64,000 nt of DNA from Durusdinium trenchii (GCA_963970005.1 CAXAMN010027406.1:415173-479172); one strand, 5' to 3'. Counted from the stretch's first letter, positions 46,605-57,298 are shown. Notes: generated by a model from the sequence alone, not told the origin. Program-made: numbers and translations.

Positions 46605-46840
46605 ACGCGCGAAGGCACGCGAAGCCAAATCGCGTATGCTCCACTTTTTTATTTTGCGAAGGCAACTTGCGTAGGCACGTTTTATCCTGTTTAAACACTT
46701 TGTGTTTGATGCTAAAAAGGTTCGCGAATGCTAGTCGCGAAGACAGTGTGTATAACACAGTTTAACCGCGAAGGCACCCTTTGCACAAAAACATGTTTCG
46801 CGAAGGCTTGCGAAGGCAGATGCGTAGGTATGCTTCCAGT
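46605..46840. repeat. GCGAAGGCA dispersed short repeat cluster
   Basis: About eight copies of GCGAAGGCA, GCGTAGGCA or TCGCGAA words, irregularly spaced over 235 bases, several preceded by T-rich or A-rich 4-8-mers. Not a regular tandem repeat. Confidence 0.7.
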
Positions 46841-46891
46841 GTATAGGCCCCGTACTCACCAAAAAGAACAATGCTCATATGACCTGCAAAG

Positions 46892-46954
46892 ACCTGCAAC
46901 GCCTGAGGAAACAGACAAGGAGCGTTTGGAAGAGGAGGCTCTGGGCGATTTGCA
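46892..46954 (+). CDS. Possible coiled-coil exon
   Basis: Begins after TGCAAAG and ends at gtgatc. The frame gives PATPEETDKERLEEEALGD, which recalls VEETDKAL of type T3. Another frame (DLQRLRKQTRSV) is also helical. Confidence 0.4.
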
Positions 46955-47100
46955 GTGATCCAAAACCTATATAACAGTCCATGTTGCACATGTTCAGGGG
47001 TCAACCAGGGTGCTGAGGCTTTGCCTCTCACCCACTTCCAACACAAGGCCAGGGAAGGTGATTTTGGTGGACCTCCCTGCCGGTATAGTCGAGTTTCCAG

Positions 47101-47167
47101 GTGCACAGACGAGGAAGACATAAGAAGACACTCGCAGCTGGCATTCCCTGGCGCAGCAGATTTGAGG
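47101..47167 (+). CDS. Probable exon
   Basis: A GAGTTTCCAG acceptor and gtttgc donor bound CTDEEDIRRHSQLAFPG, AADLR; one base in, phase 0 out. Confidence 0.4.
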
Positions 47168-47886
47168 GTTTGCCTTCACACAGAAACCACCAAGAATAGA
47201 TTGAATAGATCAACTGCTTGTAGAGCTGTTCATCCACCAAGGTCGCTTTCTGATCCGACATGATTATTCCTTCTTGGTGTGACGTAAAGTAAGTAGACCG
47301 ACGCCAGGCCCATGCTGCTCACCTGAAGGCAAAGCACTTGCAGGTGGGGCAGAGCAGGGACAGGAATTGGAACGCAGTTGATATTTTTGTCCCAAAACGG
47401 TCGGTATAAAGTTAAACAATCTTCGCGTAACTTGACGGATGGTAAATTCATGTAAATGAATCATGTTCCTCGATCACATGTTTTACTGTCCCAAGACGCG
47501 TGCCCTCTTGAATCCGTGGTGTCGTAGTGCATCAGATTTGTTCAACAGAACATGTGTTTGTTTGTTTGATCATGTGTTTCCCCATGTGTCCCCTTGTTCG
47601 ACCAATTTCATCCTTGCGGCTTTCTCCATTCCCCTGTGTTTTGCAAGTGTTCTTCCGGTTTCCCGCTAGTTCCTCCGAATTCCTTCGCAGGTTCTTTGCA
47701 GGGTTCCTTGTCCCCACTGAATCCCAAGCGGCAAGCCCGACAGATGAACAAACACGCGTAGGAGTTTTCTATATAGTTTTTGGGGGGAGCACAGGGAAGG
47801 TTGTAGCACTCTGTAGCACTGTAGGTACGTAGTATATAAACATGATATGTTGGAGAGTTGACCAGGATGCCATGACTTTCTGAGAG

Positions 47887-47938
47887 GAGAAACTCACCTC
47901 GGAGCAGCGGGAGATCTTGCGGCTGCAGCGCAGCAGCC
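47887..47938 (+). CDS. Coiled-coil exon
   Basis: Begins after CTGAGAG and ends at gtgtcg: EKLTSEQREILRLQRSS. Confidence 0.55.
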
Positions 47939-48262
47939 GTGTCGAGCAAAAGCCACGGAGCCCAGTTTGGATCAGTTGGAATGTGCTACGTGGAGGTGCC
48001 GCCCCAGCGGTGGATTCGTTTGGCCTGTGGAGGTGGCAGACTGGCTTGGAGGGTAACCTGAAGGTGATGGACAGGTTCCATGAAGGATTGTCAAGAATGC
48101 TGACGGAAACCAAGAGGGGCCCAGAAAGCTCAAAGCTTCAAACATGAGATACAACATGATACAACTATACCTAAGATATCCTAAATGATTGTTATTCGAG
48201 GTTACCATGCCCTAAGGTCGTCCCATGTTCCCGTGGTGCTCGGACTATTTGGAAAGTACCAG

Positions 48263-48386
48263 GACTGAAGCACCAGGACCGAAGCAGCTCAGGACCCTCG
48301 CAAAGCTCACGCAGATGGACAGCTTCGATGCCGAGCTTCGACGGCTCAACGCCGAGAACCGGTCTTTGCAGGAGACCGAGCCACGG
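48263..48386 (+). CDS. Coiled-coil exon, T1-like
   Basis: Begins after AGTACCAG and ends at gtggat. The peptide has KQLRTLAKLTQMDSF, DAELRRLNAENRSLQETEP. AELRRLNAENRSL matches AEVKKLKDENQKL of the T1 exon at 58598 almost residue for residue. Confidence 0.65.
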
Positions 48387-48570
48387 GTGGATGGCGATGG
48401 TGGTAGCCACTCTGGTGATTACCTGCTGAGTAAATCTGTGTGAAAAGGACCTGTGGATCTGGGGTCACTATCTCCCAAAGAGGTACCAAAAGACTCAGAC
48501 CCTTTGGGGAAATCAAAAAATAACAGTTTGCCAAACGGGTGGGAAGCACCCCCACTGGGGCCAAACCCCT

Positions 48571-48699
48571 GACGGGCCCGACGGGCCCAACGGGCCCGAC
48601 GGGCAACGGGCCCAACGGGCCCCCAACGGGCCCCCAACGGGCCCTCAACGGGCAACGGGCCCAACGGGCCCCCAACGGGCCCCCACAACGGGCCCGCCA
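48571..48699. repeat. ACGGGCCCA minisatellite, copy 1
   Basis: About twelve copies of a 9-12-base ACGGGCCC(C)A unit. Every frame gives Gly-Pro-Thr-like collagen-type peptide, which is a product of the repeat and not evidence of a gene. Confidence 0.9.
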
Positions 48700-48892
48700 T
48701 GCGTTGTCTCCACATGATATTAATAAAATCTTATATTGTACAATTGTTTAACCACTTATCGCCTTTTCGTTTTTTCTAACTCTTTATCGTTTTACAACGT
48801 TTGGGAATTTTGATACAATCTCTTCTCGTTTCCCAGCGAACCACACATGTCTCTCCCTCAACTGCAAGCAAGTCGGTCTTTGTTGTGTGTGT

Positions 48893-49387
48893 AGTTAGTT
48901 AGATAGCTAGTTAGTTAGTTAGTCAGTTAGTTAGTTAGTCAGTTAGTTAGTCATAGTTAGTTAGTTAGTTAGCCATTTAGTTACTTAGTTAGTTAGTTAG
49001 TTAGTTACTTAGTCTATAGTCAGTTATAGTTAGTTAGTTAGCTAGTTAGTTACTTAGTTAGCTAGTTTTAGTGAGAATTAGTTACTTACTTACTTACTTA
49101 CTTACTTAGTTAGTTATAGTCAGTTAGGTAACTAGTTAGTTACTTAGTTAGTTAGTTAGCTAGTTAGTTACTTAGTTAGTTAGTTAGTTCGTCAGTTTGT
49201 TAGTTGCTTTTAGAGTTAGTTAGTTACTTAGTTAGTTAGTTAGTTAGTTAGTGAGTTATAGTTAGTTAGTTAGCTAGTTAGTTAGTTAGTCATTCATTTA
49301 GTCATAGTTAGTTAGTTAGTTAGTTCGTTAGTTAGTGCGTTAGTTAGGTCGCTTTTTAGTTACTTAGTTAGTTAGTTAGTTGGTTAG
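48893..49387. repeat. Long (TTAG)n tetranucleotide array
   Basis: Nearly 500 bases of GTTA/TTAG repeats with sporadic variants (ttac, ttag, tcag, gctag). It lacks the TTTAGGG pattern of algal telomeres. Confidence 0.95.
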
Positions 49388-49679
49388 GAAGTGCGAGGGG
49401 TTCGATACCTTCACCTCTTTGTCTGGGAAGTGTTAGTCACTCTGCGAGCTCACTATGCCCGCGTTCTTTCCTATCTTCTTTTTTTTTGCTCTTTTGGAAG
49501 GGGCCACCTGCTCATTAAACGTCAGGGCCCGGAACACAAAGCGGGGGAGATTGAACCTGGAACCTGTGAGGTCTGAAGCTAACCAAATGGGAAAAAAGAC
49601 TTATCTTACCGCCAGAGGCTATGTGGAAAGGAGGCCACATGTATTGACACACCATGTTAAGAACTCTTGTTCTGACACT

Positions 49680-49784
49680 GACGGGCCTGACGGGCCGGAC
49701 GGGCCCAACGGGCAACGGGCACAACGGGAACCCAACGGGAACCCAACGGGCAACGGGTCCAACGGGCCCCCAACGGGCCGGCCC
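49680..49784. repeat. ACGGGCCCA minisatellite, copy 2
   Basis: The same unit as at 48571 (GACGGGCCTGACGGGCC and onward), about nine copies, on the other side of the (TTAG)n array and in the same orientation. Confidence 0.9.
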
Positions 49785-50158
49785 CAGTGAGGGTGCGACC
49801 CAAACGGGTATACCATGGCAAAGCTGCCTTCAAGTGGTGGCTGTGGTGGTCTTTTTAAGGGGTAGTTTACAGTCCAAGGACCCGCGTTCTTAAGTGACTA
49901 CGGGGTTGAGGTGGTGCATTTATGTGGTGATGTTCAGCCATGTGTGGCAGCACACTACTGTATTTCTCTTCCAGGGACGTGCGACAACAAATTGTTGAAT
50001 CAAACAGACTCAAAATTATGTATCTCAAAATGCCAACACCATGATAGGTGAACATTGCAGGGAAACTTTTCTGTTTGTTTTGCGGACTGTTCACAGTGTA
50101 CCTCACATTTTGTCTCACAGCCTCCTGGCGCTTGGAGCTTTGTTGAGCTCAATGCGAG

Positions 50159-50182
50159 GAGCGCCTGGACAGCAATCGCGAG
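50159..50182 (+). CDS. Possible micro-exon
   Basis: ATGCGAG acceptor, then 24 bases ERLDSNRE, closed by gtgggt. May extend left to TCTCACAG at 50120. Confidence 0.3.
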
Positions 50183-50353
50183 GTGGGTCCTTTCGCGTTT
50201 GATCTGAGATCGGTGATATCTCCGTGGTCATTCCAGGTGCGAAGTTTTGGATTTGCAACCAAAAAAGTACCACCTGGTTCATCAGTTGCTAGTTGCTAGT
50301 GACAGGGATCCTCTCCAGCCAAACAACCGGCTTGGAGGTTTGCACGGCTTAGG

Positions 50354-51244
50354 CTAAGTTTTGCACCGCTCAAGACACAAATCGAATTCCACAGTATGTA
50401 CCACCAGAACCAGGCAGGTTGGTCTATTGATAGTAATTACTGGCAGGGTGATGGGTACTCCGCATGCACAAGATGATGGCCGTTGCTGGCAGGTGCAGCT
50501 GCACCGGGCTGCGCAGAAAGAGTGGCAGGTGATGGACTTGGATGCCGTGAGAGTTGGGGGGGTGCTACAGTCGTGGTGAAACATGTCCTGAAAGATCTGA
50601 AAGCTAGCAGCTAACATGGACCGCCCAAGACTGATGGGTTGAGAAACATGGTCCCTCCGCAGGCCACGTTGAGAAGATTTATATAGGTGTGCGTACTGGG
50701 TGTTCGTGACTTGAAATGGGTGCTGGGGATGCTCTAGTCTACAGTAGACTTTGGTGTCATCAGCACATGTTGCTTCCGCAGTACATAAGGCTAGAAGATC
50801 TCCACATCTTGACTCATTCAATCCTTGTGAAAGATCCAAGTTTTCTAAAGAGAAATAGAGAACTGTTGACAACTGTTGACATTGAAAACCACCCCTGATG
50901 CAAGTCCAACCGGTTTGTTGATGTTTGTTGTGGGGATCCTTATGTGAGACATCATGTATATCATCACCAGAGTGTCCTTTTCTTCCAATTGTTCCAATGT
51001 GTTTTGCTTTGGCTGGACTAAACAGAGTGCTGAAGTGGCTTGCTTCCCACCAAACCTCAGTGACTAGAGCCTCCTTTGAGTAGTTGACCATGTTCGACCC
51101 ATCTGGATAGACATGCTCTGGTTTTGAGCCTGCGGCAGTGGGATGTAGGGAGTAGCTCCTAAGCTTAGGTAAGTAGCTACTACCCAGGAGGCAAAAGGGC
51201 TCAGGCTTGCTGATTTGGTTCAGCAAGGACGCTAATAGGAGCAA
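50354..51244 (-). CDS. Long antisense open frame, doubtful
   Basis: A 296-codon frame without low-complexity sequence, antisense to the main gene and overlapping the exon at 50493. It includes TCADDTKVYCRLEHPQ and GTIGRKGHSGDDIHD. I recognise no domain. It could be a fossil transposon frame or chance. Other long antisense frames in this window argue for chance. Confidence 0.2.
   Translation of the reverse strand: MLLLASLLNQISKPEPFCLLGSSYLPKLRSYSLHPTAAGSKPEHVYPDGSNMVNYSKEALVTEVWWEASHFSTLFSPAKAKHIGTIGRKGHSGDDIHDVSHKDPHNKHQQTGWTCIRGGFQCQQLSTVLYFSLENLDLSQGLNESRCGDLLALCTAEATCADDTKVYCRLEHPQHPFQVTNTQYAHLYKSSQRGLRRDHVSQPISLGRSMLAASFQIFQDMFHHDCSTPPTLTASKSITCHSFCAARCSCTCQQRPSSCACGVPITLPVITINRPTCLVLVVHTVEFDLCLERCKT
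50493..50528 (+). CDS. Probable short exon
   Basis: Begins after GCTGGCAG; VQLHRAAQKEWQ is closed by gtgatg, phase 0 to 0. A gtgaga donor at 50547 would give 18 codons. Confidence 0.4.
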
Positions 51245-51333
51245 AGGGCATCGCTACTGGGAGCAAGGACGCTAGTAGGGGCTCCTGGCCTTACTAGGAA
51301 CAAGAAGCTATTAGAACAAGAAGCCACTAGGAC
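51225..51333. repeat. ACTAGTA-family repeat, reverse orientation
   Basis: Contains AGCAAGGACGCTAGTAGGG and GAACAAGAAGCTATTAG. It lies just before the first full exon block. Confidence 0.75.
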
Positions 51334-51558
51334 CTTTTTGAAACTTAACGTTCTTCCTTTCCTTGCAGTGCTTTGCAGGGAGGAGAGAGTGGACCATAGG
51401 TTTGTTTCTTTGCGCTGTTAAACCTTGCTTTGCGCTCGTTGAACGAGAGGCATCAAGATTGGAGGGAAACGGCTTTGATCCAATACCTAACAATACCTGG
51501 GTGGCTTGAATCCTTTTTGAACTGGTCCAGTTCCAGCTCCATCTCCGGCTCTCCACAG

Positions 51559-51612
51559 GCTCAGCGCACCGAACTGACCGAGAAAATCACCAAGCTTCAG
51601 GACTCGAGATCA
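51559..51612 (+). CDS. Block A, exon type T1
   Basis: A CTCCACAG acceptor precedes GCTCAG. AQRTELTEKITKLQ is the 14-residue core, then DSRS to a gtgtct donor. Ending right after the core would need a GA donor. It aligns position by position with AQKTELNAKINKLQ at 55609. Opens the first of three exon blocks. Confidence 0.7.
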
Positions 51613-52229
51613 GTGTCTTGACGTTTTGCTTGGCTGTCAAGCGGCAATCGCTTGACCTGCAAGCAGATCGTAGCAATCGCTTCAGATCTGGCTGAGAATG
51701 GGTGCTCCATTCTATCCTACAGCCCACATGGTTTTACTATGTTGTAGTTGGATTTCAGATTTTGGCAGCGAGCCACAAAAAAGATAAGGGTGGCCAATTT
51801 GTATTCCTTTGCATGCAAACTCCAGGTGACGCGGAGTTGAGGAAGGCAGCGCCATTGTGCTTCTCCTGGCAAGACCAGCATGGGTGATGAGGTATCTTGC
51901 ACAGATGAGATTGTCCAGACTTCTTTAACCAGCTTCACCAACATGTTGGCTTTTCCTGGTAAAATCCATCAGTAGTGCCAGAACCTTCTATCACCAGAGG
52001 GAGCCTTGTTGCGGGGAGTGATTCACAATATAGCAGGATCTCACCACCGACGTTGCCCTGGGAGATTCTACTCTGCACGTTGGGAGGGCCTACTTCAGCA
52101 GACGTCCAGTAGATGGTGCAAACGGTAGACGTTTGTTTGCTTTGCAATAGTGTCAAGAATACCAGCAAACATATGATTGGGTGAAGTTGTTGTGGGTCTT
52201 CAACAAGGGTACAGGATCTTGATTTGCAG

Positions 52230-52304
52230 AGAACCATGCAGGAGGAATTGAAAGAGAGGGACTCAGCGCTCACAGCCAAAGAGGAAGACAACAAAAGCTT
52301 GAAG
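52230..52304 (+). CDS. Block A, exon type T2
   Basis: A TTTGCAG acceptor precedes 25 codons: RTMQEELKERDSALTAKE, EDNKSLK, phase 0 to 0 if a GC donor (AAG, gccagt) is used; a GT donor four bases on breaks phase. Aligns with 56265 through KERD and the final LK. Confidence 0.7.
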
Positions 52305-52890
52305 GCCAGTTGAAGCCACCGAGTTGAAGAAGCCCTGCATACCCGCACTCGTGCGCACTGGCTCCACTGGATACAATTGGGTGAGTTGGATGTCCTACAA
52401 GACGTGCTCAAGGGGCATTGTTGCCCATGTCGGCCTTTGTCGGCCTATGTCCAAAAGCGAGGTCTCACGAAAACTAGCAGTTTGTTGCCCAAAAGGCACC
52501 AGTTTCCAACGCGCTGTAACATGGACCAAGTGATGCCTGAAAGGTACTGAGCGGCTTAAATGTGAACCCTCAAAAGATATCAAAAGATCACATGCATTCG
52601 ACTAGCCATACTCACTGACAATCTATGATAGAAACTGCCAGTGGTCACATGTGTTCACATACTTCTGAATGCACTGCGGCCTTGACCTTAAAGCCTAAAC
52701 CAAGTCTATATGTGCCTGATTCAAGTTGCGCAGGAGCTTCCATGTTTGTTCAGCAAAGGATACCATCCGTTTTTCAAAGTTCAAACCTCCCTCAACCAAG
52801 ACATTATGAGGCTGAGTTACTGTATGTATATGAGCCCTATCTCCGAGCATTCTAAGCGCACCCGTGGTCGAGAATGACTCAAATGCGCAG

Positions 52891-52956
52891 GCCAAAGTGG
52901 AGGAAACCGACAAAGCCCTAGCAGCAGATCAGAAGAAGCTTGAAGAGATGGCCAAG
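52891..52956 (+). CDS. Block A, exon type T3 (66 bases, GC donor)
   Basis: An ATGCGCAG acceptor and GC donor (AAG, gcctgc) enclose exactly 22 codons: AKVEETDKALAADQKK, LEEMAK. Same length, phase and donor type as 56667 and 59588. A gtttgt donor at 52963 would add AC. Confidence 0.75.
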
Positions 52957-53559
52957 GCCTGCGTTTGTTTGGTCAGAGTGGGTGACTAGGGCCGGAACTT
53001 CTTCATGGCGGACGCTAAGCGCTCTTCTTGAAACCATTTTGGGTCGAAGTCCATTTTCTGGTGGCTTTCGGCTTTTGCATGGCCACCTCTTTCAGCTGTT
53101 TCTTGGAGGTGTAGTAGACCACGGAGGCTTTGAGGCTTCCAGGCATGGCAGAACCCAGAGGCTTTAGAGGCTTGAAAGCTGCACAGGAATCGCAGTTTCG
53201 AGGCTTTGAGGCGTGGAGTCTTACAGGGGGGTGAGTGCCCATCATTCCTGCAAAGATGCAAGATACAAGATACAAGTGTCCAAATGTTTACAAGATCTGA
53301 AAAGATCATACAATATCTTTGAAGATGTTTGTCGAATGCATTGCTGGGGGTCAACCTTCGGCATCGGAGGCCTTCCTAATTTGCTTCGCTCATTTAAAAA
53401 TTAATCTCATAGTGGAGCCCCTTGAAAACCCAAACCTGGCGTTGGACTTCCGGCAAAGTTGTACGTCCATGCCTAACCAGCCTGCAAAGATGAAAGAACC
53501 AAAGTCCGACCGATCCAGAAACTCGACTGGCGGGAGAGATGACTGGCTGGTTCGATCAG

Positions 53560-53616
53560 GAGAAGACGCAACTACAGAGCGACTTCAAGATCAAAGAAGG
53601 AGAACTGGAGCAGCAG
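53560..53616 (+). CDS. Block A, exon type T4 (57 bases, GC donor)
   Basis: Begins after CGATCAG: EKTQLQSDFKIKEGELEQQ, 19 codons, followed by gcgcgg as GC donor. Reading on to a gtgcca donor at 53647 gives ten more codons (ARKTSTGKRQ). Aligns with 57242 and 60113. Confidence 0.7.
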
Positions 53617-54290
53617 GCGCGGAAAACGAGCACAGGGAAGCGGCAGGTGCCATTGGGTCAACTGCATGTCAATGTGGGTCGGTCTCAAAATAAGAATGCC
53701 ACGCAAGATAGATAGATGTCACGGTCATAATTTTGCCGGGTCCAGTTAGTGTGGGTTCTTCCGACTTGAACACAGCATGTCCGTCATCCATACTTTGGAC
53801 TGGCCCTCAGATCCCAACATTGTCGTCCAGTGTCCTGAAGTCTGCAGAACTGAATTATATAGATCGTGTAGGGCCTTGTGCTACCGCAAAGAGAACACAG
53901 TTTGAGAAGGGCATTTTCCAACTTGTTTTTTACATGACATCACATGGTTTGCAGACATCAAGAGAGTGGGTGTTTCGTCGCATCGAGCAACCCTGCAATT
54001 GTTCAATGGGACACATTCGAAGACTGATTCAACCACTTTTGATGCTGCGCTGCGGTTTGCACAGGTTTGATCAATGAAAAACATTGGTAGATCCATTCGT
54101 CCATGTTTACTGAATTTACCGATCCATCCAGGATAGGGCACATTCGCTATGCTACATCGGGGAAACATAGGAGTGACGAGTAGCCCAAATAGATCCACCA
54201 GCCTGCGTTTGTTGGATCAGCTTGGCCATTCCTTCCTTTAGTTGGACCAAATAGCTACGGCTTACAAACCAGAGGCAAGGCGTAGGCCAG

Positions 54291-54374
54291 GCATGCGAGG
54301 GAGGATCTGGTCGAGTTCTTTTCGCTTATGCGACTCGAGGTCACGAAAGTGAAGCAGTTGGAGAACTTGAAGGG
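54291..54374 (+). CDS. Block A, position-5 exon
   Basis: A GTAGGCCAG acceptor and gttttg donor bound HAREDLVEFFSLMRLEV, TKVKQLENLKG; one base in, two out. The exons at the same position in the other blocks do not align well, so this position has diverged or been replaced. Another weak helical block follows near 54497 (ASSLEEEADG). Confidence 0.6.
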
Positions 54375-55043
54375 GTTTTGAACCTTAGCACTTGGGACAT
54401 TTGGTGGGGTGAACTCATGAACCTCAAAGCTTGGAGCTTTCATTTGGATCAGTTTGGAGCTTTCATTTGGCCAAGAACATCTTTTTGAAACAGGGACGTC
54501 GGTGGCACGCATCAAGTCTAGAGGAAGAGGCTGATGGCGGTCGAGTTTCATATTCCCATCAAGGTTGCGCAACAGCTGGCTACTACTGGCTACTGTATTT
54601 CACTTTGTGCTTGCTGGAGTGAGCTGAGCATAGTAGTTGCTGAAGTGGGAGTTTCTGTCAGCTACCGTAAACCCCCAAGAGATCTCGTTCAAAAAGTGGA
54701 GGGATGTCCATTTGGGATCTCGAGAGTGGGCATGGGCCGTGGATACGGTTTGCACTGTGTCACACATCTTCCACCTCAATATGCAGACTTCGGTTCAATT
54801 CGACCAGTAGTATCCACAGGGGTGGTGTTCTGTCCTCTGAAGAGGGAATGTCGCACATGCCCACAGGCTCAGATGAAGAATGATGGGACTCGGACTGTGT
54901 TTGTTTCATGTTTTCCCCAAGCAGTGTGGACACACTTAGGGTCTCTTGCCGGGGTAATTCTGAATTCTATATGTGGCTTTGTCATGTTTTGTCGGTTTGT
55001 CCCCATGAGTGGACTGTCGACCCACCAACTGTCGCCCCTTGAG

Positions 55044-55095
55044 GTTGCATATCAAGAAGATCGCTGAGAAGGACAAAGCCATCGATTCCTTCACC
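55044..55095 (+). CDS. Block A, exon type T6 (52 bases)
   Basis: Begins after CCCTTGAG with a lone G, then 17 codons LHIKKIAEKDKAIDSFT, closed by gtttgg. Length, entry phase and sequence match 58351 and 60902. Confidence 0.7.
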
Positions 55096-55346
55096 GTTTG
55101 GAGCGCCAGACATCGCGAGATCGATGCGTGGCACGGTGCCAGACACGGGTGGCACGGTGCCGCTGTGTACTCGAGGTTCGAATCTTGATGGCTCGACACG
55201 GAAGGATGGTGGGTCTGATAGTTTCGCTGTAGGTCTCTCTTTGGGTCACCAATTACCACAATATATGATCCAATGCGAGCGAGCCAATCTAGCCTGGTCA
55301 CTGAGTAGTGCGAAATTGAAACGATATGAGATATATAGAGAGAGAA

Positions 55347-55440
55347 GCTATTAGAAACAATAAGCTACTAGGAACAAGTGCATCGCTTCTAGTAACAAGT
55401 GCCTTACTAGTAGTAACAATGTTCGCTATTAGAAACACTT
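55347..55440. repeat. ACTAGTA-family repeat, mixed orientation
   Basis: AAGCTACTAGGAACAAGTGC and TAACAAGTGCCTTACTAGTA lie between blocks A and B. Confidence 0.75.
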
Positions 55441-55608
55441 AAGTGCATCATCATATATCTATGGCCACCAATTGAGACACTGGTGCGACACTTGAGACCA
55501 TTTGACCACGAGTCTTGCCGGTTCGTTTCACTGATTTGAGGAACACGTTCGTCTTGACCAAGCGAAGAAGTTCCACGCCAGTTGTCCCCTGAAATTTGTT
55601 GACTTGAG

Positions 55609-55669
55609 GCTCAGAAGACTGAGTTGAATGCGAAGATCAACAAACTTCAGGCCACGTTTCCGAGATCAG
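55609..55669 (+). CDS. Block B, exon type T1
   Basis: Begins after GACTTGAG. The core AQKTELNAKINKLQ is followed by ATFPRSG to a gtgttg donor. A GC donor (CAG, gccacg) right after the core would keep phase 0. Confidence 0.7.
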
Positions 55670-56264
55670 GTGTTGCTCAATTGAGTACCTGGGAAGAAGC
55701 ATGGATAAAGAATTGATCGTGGTTTTTGCATATTGTGAAGAGAAAGAAGCATGCATTTTGCGCTGGACAATGCAAATTTTGAGCTGGGGGGCGGGGACGG
55801 TGGATCTTAGTTTGGCCGTCCCAAGTGCCACGTCTTTCGCCAATGGTGGGGAGAGTGGTGGGGCAATGCTAAAAGCAGCGAAAAAGTACCGGATGGGTGG
55901 ATCATGACAGATCCGAATTTCCAGCAGGGAAATGCTCAAAGTGAGTTCTTTGTGATGGTTGATGCATGTTGATGCTCAAAGGTTTTTATGCGGTTCTACC
56001 ATCACAGAGTCGTCACATTACCCACTGATAATTGCTCCAAGCTGTGGAACACCTGAGGACCAAGTGGACATGGATCTAGAATGATCTACACGAAAACCTT
56101 GTTCGAAAAAGCAACTTTTGAAGCTTTAGTTGTCTATTTGCACTGTACCAAAGATAAAACTAGCCCTCTTAGGGCGTCAAGATGTCCGCAAGCTGCAATG
56201 AACTGCGTGGAGCAGACATGATCGACTTTGTTTCCTGAAAGCAAGCCGGATGAACATTTGCCAG

Positions 56265-56327
56265 GACACCGTGAAAGAAAGAGATGCTCAGATGACTGAG
56301 AACAAAGCCGAGAACGAGGGCTTGAAG
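56265..56327 (+). CDS. Block B, exon type T2
   Basis: A TTTGCCAG acceptor and canonical gtgagc donor enclose 21 codons: DTVKERDAQMTENKAEN, EGLK, phase 0 to 0. Aligns with KERDSALTAKEEDNKSLK at 52230. Confidence 0.75.
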
Positions 56328-56355
56328 GTGAGCGATCATCCGATGAATGACGAGA

Positions 56356-56383
56356 ACCTAATAGCGATGGCCTCCATCACTGG
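56356..56383. repeat. GGAGGCCATCGCTATTAGG element, inverted
   Basis: ACCTAATAGCGATGGCCTCC lies 28 bases after the T2 donor. Second inverted copy besides 42868. Confidence 0.7.
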
Positions 56384-56666
56384 AACCGGTCATGGTGTCA
56401 TGACCGAGCCTCTACGCAGTTCCATGGAACTCTACCGGTGCATTGCATGGAACTCGGAAATGGTATTGCGCCGGAGTCGTGGTTTGGCCCCACCGCATGT
56501 GTCCTGGTTTGACCCCTTCTCACCCCAGAACTGGTGACACAGAGCAATCTGTACGTGCGCATTTTTGGAGTAATCACTGATCACTCATCCCAAGAAACGA
56601 CTGCAGCCTGCAGCTGTTTGAGAAGTCGAGAATAATTGAATAGCCGGGAAAGGCGTTGGCTGAGAG

Positions 56667-56732
56667 GCCAAGACAGAAGAAGCCCAAAAGATGCTGGCAG
56701 AGGGGAACACGAAGCTACAAGAAGCGATGAAG
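56667..56732 (+). CDS. Block B, exon type T3 (66 bases, GC donor)
   Basis: Begins after GCTGAGAG: AKTEEAQKMLAEGNTK, LQEAMK, exactly 22 codons, then a GC donor (AAG, gcatcc). Matches 52891 and 59588 in length, phase and donor. Confidence 0.75.
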
Positions 56733-57241
56733 GCATCCTGTTGTCGTTGTGTCAGTTGGTTGGGTAAGGTCAGCGGTTCAGTTTGTTGGCAGGATGTGGG
56801 GCACGTATGTAGCGTGGACGGCGGGGCGACCCCGTGAACAAGTATTTGATAGCTACAGCATGCTACAGCTAAACAATGCTAAATAGATCACTAAGCAACA
56901 GAACCAAAGTTGAGAGCTGTACAAGCCAAATGTAGTTTTTCCATGCCAGATGTGGCAGCAGAACCAAGATGTCAGATATGTCAGATGCTATGATGGCTCA
57001 ATATCTATAGTTAATCTACTGTGCCATTGTGCCATTTGTTGGCACGAACATCCATTCAGCGTGTCTTTTGCGCCGAGGGCTAGTTCCAGGTGTTTCATGT
57101 GTTGGAAGGTTCTCCTGTTTACCTGGTACCATGTGCGACCCGTGGTCGGGCCGTGGTCGGGCGTAGGCAGTATTCGCTTGAAGACCTCTTGCCCCCCGAG
57201 TGTATTGTAAGATGCCGTAGCGATATACTGGAATTGCGCAG

Positions 57242-57298
57242 GAGAAGACCCAAATACAAAGTGACCTCAAGACCAAAGAGGCTGAGATGCAGAAGCAG
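57242..57298 (+). CDS. Block B, exon type T4 (57 bases, GC donor)
   Basis: Begins after TTGCGCAG: EKTQIQSDLKTKEAEMQKQ, 19 codons, then a GC donor (CAG, gcgcaa). Reading on would hit TGA within three codons, so the GC donor is needed. Shares EKTQ-QSD-K-KE-E with 53560. Confidence 0.75.

Noticed and set aside
48539..48751. Collagen-like Gly-Pro-Thr frame
   Set aside because: Produced by the ACGGGCCCA minisatellite; the second copy at 49680 gives the same in other frames and both strands.
48893..49387. (TTAG)n as a telomere tract
   Set aside because: Algal and dinoflagellate telomeres use TTTAGGG; this run lacks GGG, has many variants, and lies inside a gene-bearing contig.
50355..50376. Possible dinoflagellate spliced-leader relic (TTTTGCACCGCTCAAG)
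   Set aside because: Only the last GCTCAAG and a TTTT match the spliced leader; the CCGTAGCCA part is absent and no coding sequence follows.
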